A stretch of 64,000 nucleotides of DNA from Rhizobium sp. (GTDB lineage: Bacteria; Pseudomonadota; Alphaproteobacteria; Rhizobiales; Rhizobiaceae): NCBI GenBank assembly GCA_003527225.1, contig DPXQ01000110.1, positions 1 through 64,000 of the forward strand, written 5' to 3'. Each line of letters starts with the position of its first letter. The first letter of the stretch is position 1. Below the pieces are notes generated by a model. It made no database searches, was not told the DNA's origin, and saw only the letters and a list, made by a program, of their open reading frames with translations. Shown piece by piece: positions 61,451-64,000 of the stretch. The translations under genes were made by a program, and so were the position numbers.

Positions 61451-62068
61451 ATGTTCGATCCGTCCACAATCCGCCCCAGGAACCGCAAGGTGTTCGAGGG
61501 TGTCGCGAGCCGCCGCGAAATGTACGCACTCTTCAATCGCCACAGTGAGGCGCCATTCGATGAGTTTCGCATGAGCGGCCGCCGGCATGTCGGCGAGTGG
61601 TTCGAGGTCAGCCAAGCCGAATATGACCATATGTTCAATATCCTGCCGCCATTGTTCATCCGCGGCGATATGTTCGCCATGGGCGAGCGCCTGGCCGAAA
61701 GCGTCACCAGCATTTTCCTCTCCCTCAGGATCGATGGCCGCTTGCGTTGGTTCCACGGCCATTGCGATCTGGCCGATAGCGGTTCGCCTGACCGCTTGCG
61801 CGCGACGATCATCGAACGGGAATCTCGACCGGTTCGCGCGATGGCCCGCCAGGAAAAACTTGACCACATCTGGAGCACGACCGGAGCCGGTTTCCGGGCC
61901 TATGCCGATGACCGGTTCCCCGCCGGCTTGCGCGGGCGGCCGATCGTTCTTGTCTATACGGCTGCACAGGCAAGGATCTGGAAGCTGCTGGATAAGCTGA
62001 CGGACGACGAGATCGCTGCGAAGCTGCCCGTCCAGTTCCGGCGACAGGACGAGACCGTCACGGTCTGA
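61451..62068 (+). CDS. DUF1419 protein
   Basis: Protein of 205 residues. HVGEWFEVSQAEYDHMFNIL, LPPLFIRGDMFAMGERLAES, VTSIFLSLRIDGRLRWFHGH and LADSGSPDRLRATIIERESR match the DUF1419 family found on rhizobial plasmids. Function unknown. An AAGGAG ribosome site lies about 9 nt before ATG 61451. It sits between the toprim and methylase genes in the same orientation. Confidence 0.85.
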   Translation: MFDPSTIRPRNRKVFEGVASRREMYALFNRHSEAPFDEFRMSGRRHVGEWFEVSQAEYDHMFNILPPLFIRGDMFAMGERLAESVTSIFLSLRIDGRLRWFHGHCDLADSGSPDRLRATIIERESRPVRAMARQEKLDHIWSTTGAGFRAYADDRFPAGLRGRPIVLVYTAAQARIWKLLDKLTDDEIAAKLPVQFRRQDETVTV

Positions 62069-62164
62069 ACAGACGCAATTCCTCCCACTCCCATTCAACC
62101 GACGCCTCGATGACTTGCCTTCCGGGCAAGGGCCGAGCCGCGCGCCTTCTCGCAGGAGCTTTCC

Positions 62165-64000
62165 ATGGCGCATGATGATCCGTTTACCCTCGACCTCTTC
62201 GGCAACTCCGCACTCTCGTCCGGTTTCGATCTTGGGGTAACCGCGTTCCCAAGAGCCTTCGACGAGACCATCCATGACAATGATCAGCCACCCCTTGCAC
62301 CAGCGCCGACGCTTGCGGTCGCGGCGGCGTCAGAACCGATAACGGCCGTGGCCTCGAAGGGCGAGAACTTCCGTCTGCTCGGCGCGCGCGGCCTTGCCCG
62401 CTCGTGGCGCAACCGCGCACGGGACAACATTGCGGCGATCCGTCTGGCGGCCGAGATCGAACGGCAGCAACGGCCGGCGACCAGGGCCGAGCAGGGCATG
62501 CTGATCAAGTTCACCGGGTTCGGATCCACCGATCTGGCAAACGGGGTCTTTCGCCCGCCGGGCGAGGATGGCTTCCGCAAGAGCTGGGAGGAAATCGGTC
62601 GCGACCTGGAAAGGTCAGTCGGCACCGGCGAGTACGCCTCGCTTGTCCGTTCCACCCAGTATGCGCATTTCACACCTGAATTCATCGTTCGCGCGATTTG
62701 GGCGGGGCTGACAAGGCTCGGTTTCCATGGCGGCCGTGTGCTCGAGCCCGGGATTGGAACGGGAATGTTTCCGGCGCTGATGCCGCACGAGACGTCCGTC
62801 GCCAGCCATGTGACCGGCGTCGAACTCGATCATGTGACCGCCCGGATCGCGCGCCTGTTGCAGCCGCGCGCCAAAATCATCACTCAGGATTTTGCCCGCG
62901 TCTCGCTGCCTGGTCATTTCGATCTGGCGATTGGCAATCCGCCGTTCTCCGATCGCACGGTGCGTAGCGACCCGGCATACCGCTCGCATGGCTTTCGGCT
63001 GCACGACTACTTCATCGCAAAGTCCATTGACCGGCTGAAGTGCGGCGGACTGGCAGCCTTCGTTACATCGTCGGGCACTATGGACAAGGCCGATAGGCGG
63101 GCACGCGAGCATATCGCTCAGACGGCCGATCTCGTCGGCGCTATCCGGTTGCCGAAGGGTAGCTTCCGGGCCGATGCGGGCACGGATGTCGTCGTTGATA
63201 TCCTCTTTTTCCGAAAACGCCGACCGGACGAGCGGCCTGGTGACGATCGTTGGCTCGGCCTTGCCGACGTTTCGGCACATGGCGCTGAGGCGGCCGTACA
63301 CATCAACCGGTGGTTCGCCGATCATTCCGAGAGGGTCCTTGGGCGTCACGCTGTAGCTTCGGGGCCGTTCGGTGAAGTCTACAGTTGCTTGCCGCGCGAT
63401 GGCGTGGATCTCGAAACGGCGCTGGCGGCCGCGATCCATTCGCTTCCAGAGAGCATCTATGACGGCGAGCCGGAACCGATCGATTTCGATCTGGAATATG
63501 AAGCCGCCGTTGCAGCGGTCGAACGCCCGGACGATCCGATAATTCGCGAAGGCAGCTATTTTATCGGCAAGGGCGCCGCACTGATGCAGGTCGTCAACGG
63601 GCAAGCCGTGCCGGTCGAGGTCAGAAAGGGCAAGGGTGTCGGCGGTGTCCTTGCCAAGCATGCCCGGATCATCCGCAAGCTCATCCCGATCCGCGACACC
63701 GTTCGCGCGGTTCTGAAACTTCAGGAGCGCGATCTGCCGTGGAAACAGGCGCAGGTCGCCTTGCGCGTTGCGTGGTCGAGCTTCGTGCGCGAATTCGGGC
63801 CGATCAATTTCACCACGGTCTCGACCATCGAAGATCTGGAAACTGGCGAGGTGCGGGAAACCCATCGCCGCCCGAATCTCGCGCCGTTTCTTGACGATCC
63901 CGATTGCTGGCTGGTCGCCTCGATCGAGGACTACGACCTGGAGACGAACACGTCCAAACCGGGCCCGATCTTTTCCGAGCGGGTGATCGCACCACCGCCG
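62165..64000 (+). CDS. N6-adenine DNA methylase-type protein, N-terminal part (runs off window)
   Basis: 612 codons without a stop up to the window end. The SAM-binding motif I is VLEPGIGTGMFPAL (Glu194) and the catalytic motif IV is IGNPPFSD (Asn258-Phe261), so the adenine-N6 methylase core is complete. AAFVTSSGTMDKADRRAREH and LPKGSFRADAGTDVVVDILF follow as in large plasmid methylases, which usually continue into an SF2 helicase domain (DarB-like antirestriction or strawberry-notch-like proteins). ATG 62165 opens the frame. It probably protects transferring DNA from host restriction, an inference from family and setting. Confidence 0.85.
   Translation, partial: MAHDDPFTLDLFGNSALSSGFDLGVTAFPRAFDETIHDNDQPPLAPAPTLAVAAASEPITAVASKGENFRLLGARGLARSWRNRARDNIAAIRLAAEIERQQRPATRAEQGMLIKFTGFGSTDLANGVFRPPGEDGFRKSWEEIGRDLERSVGTGEYASLVRSTQYAHFTPEFIVRAIWAGLTRLGFHGGRVLEPGIGTGMFPALMPHETSVASHVTGVELDHVTARIARLLQPRAKIITQDFARVSLPGHFDLAIGNPPFSDRTVRSDPAYRSHGFRLHDYFIAKSIDRLKCGGLAAFVTSSGTMDKADRRAREHIAQTADLVGAIRLPKGSFRADAGTDVVVDILFFRKRRPDERPGDDRWLGLADVSAHGAEAAVHINRWFADHSERVLGRHAVASGPFGEVYSCLPRDGVDLETALAAAIHSLPESIYDGEPEPIDFDLEYEAAVAAVERPDDPIIREGSYFIGKGAALMQVVNGQAVPVEVRKGKGVGGVLAKHARIIRKLIPIRDTVRAVLKLQERDLPWKQAQVALRVAWSSFVREFGPINFTTVSTIEDLETGEVRETHRRPNLAPFLDDPDCWLVASIEDYDLETNTSKPGPIFSERVIAPPP

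Noticed and set aside
1..64000. CRISPR arrays, tRNA or rRNA genes
   Set aside because: No regularly spaced direct repeats and no tRNA-like cloverleaf or rRNA stretches were noticed on reading. A dedicated scan (tRNAscan-SE, CRISPR finder) was not possible.

Overview
The window looks like part of a large replicon, probably a plasmid or chromid, of a Rhizobiales-type alphaproteobacterium. This is inferred from three things: the alphaproteobacterial LexA box (GAAC-N7-GAAC), the insertion-sequence families present, and a rhizobial-plasmid style block (DUF3991/toprim, DUF1419, N6-methylase) at the right edge. No replication or partition genes are visible, so plasmid location is an inference.

Left part (1-24.9 kb) is a mosaic of metal and stress genes with many scars. 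It holds an ArsR regulator next to a flavoprotein, a membrane diguanylate cyclase, and a cysteine desulfurase pseudogene split by a 2.37 kb IS630-type element (3256-5628) that carries a toroid (prenyltransferase-like) gene as passenger. Next come a 189 bp MITE-like element, a Crp-like regulator, and a cobalamin riboswitch ahead of a BtuFCD-like transporter. A copper block follows: a CueR-type promoter, a small periplasmic protein, a multicopper oxidase, and decayed copA and pseudoazurin genes. Then a TacA/TacT toxin-antitoxin pair, a di-heme peroxidase, an AT-rich foreign alpha/beta hydrolase beside a decayed methyltransferase, a second Crp-like regulator and a secreted isochorismatase-like hydrolase.

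Centre (25-40 kb) is a coherent peptidoglycan-recycling locus: an RpiR/MurR-type regulator, a MurA paralogue, a BadF/NagK-type sugar kinase, MurQ, a complete oligopeptide-type ABC importer with a fused double ATPase, a beta-lactamase-fold hydrolase, AnmK, a GNAT protein, a SIS-domain deaminase and NagA. Three promoters share the same AT-rich palindrome placed around the -35 box, which defines a likely local regulon. The enzymes together would take imported muropeptide sugars through MurNAc-6-P and GlcNAc-6-P to central metabolism.

Right-centre (41.3-50.9 kb) is a short-chain amide utilisation operon: amiC, amiR, a five-gene branched-chain-type ABC importer, formamidase/acetamidase and a double nitrilase-fold protein. 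Its leader carries two hairpins with A..G hexaloops followed at once by an intrinsic terminator, the architecture expected for antitermination by the ANTAR protein AmiR.

Right end (51-64 kb) has two small membrane-protein ORFs, a 1,710-residue secreted DUF11-repeat protein with a peptidoglycan-binding domain inserted in its last repeat, a UvrD-type helicase behind a LexA box, and the mobile-element block that runs off the window inside a large N6-adenine methylase gene.
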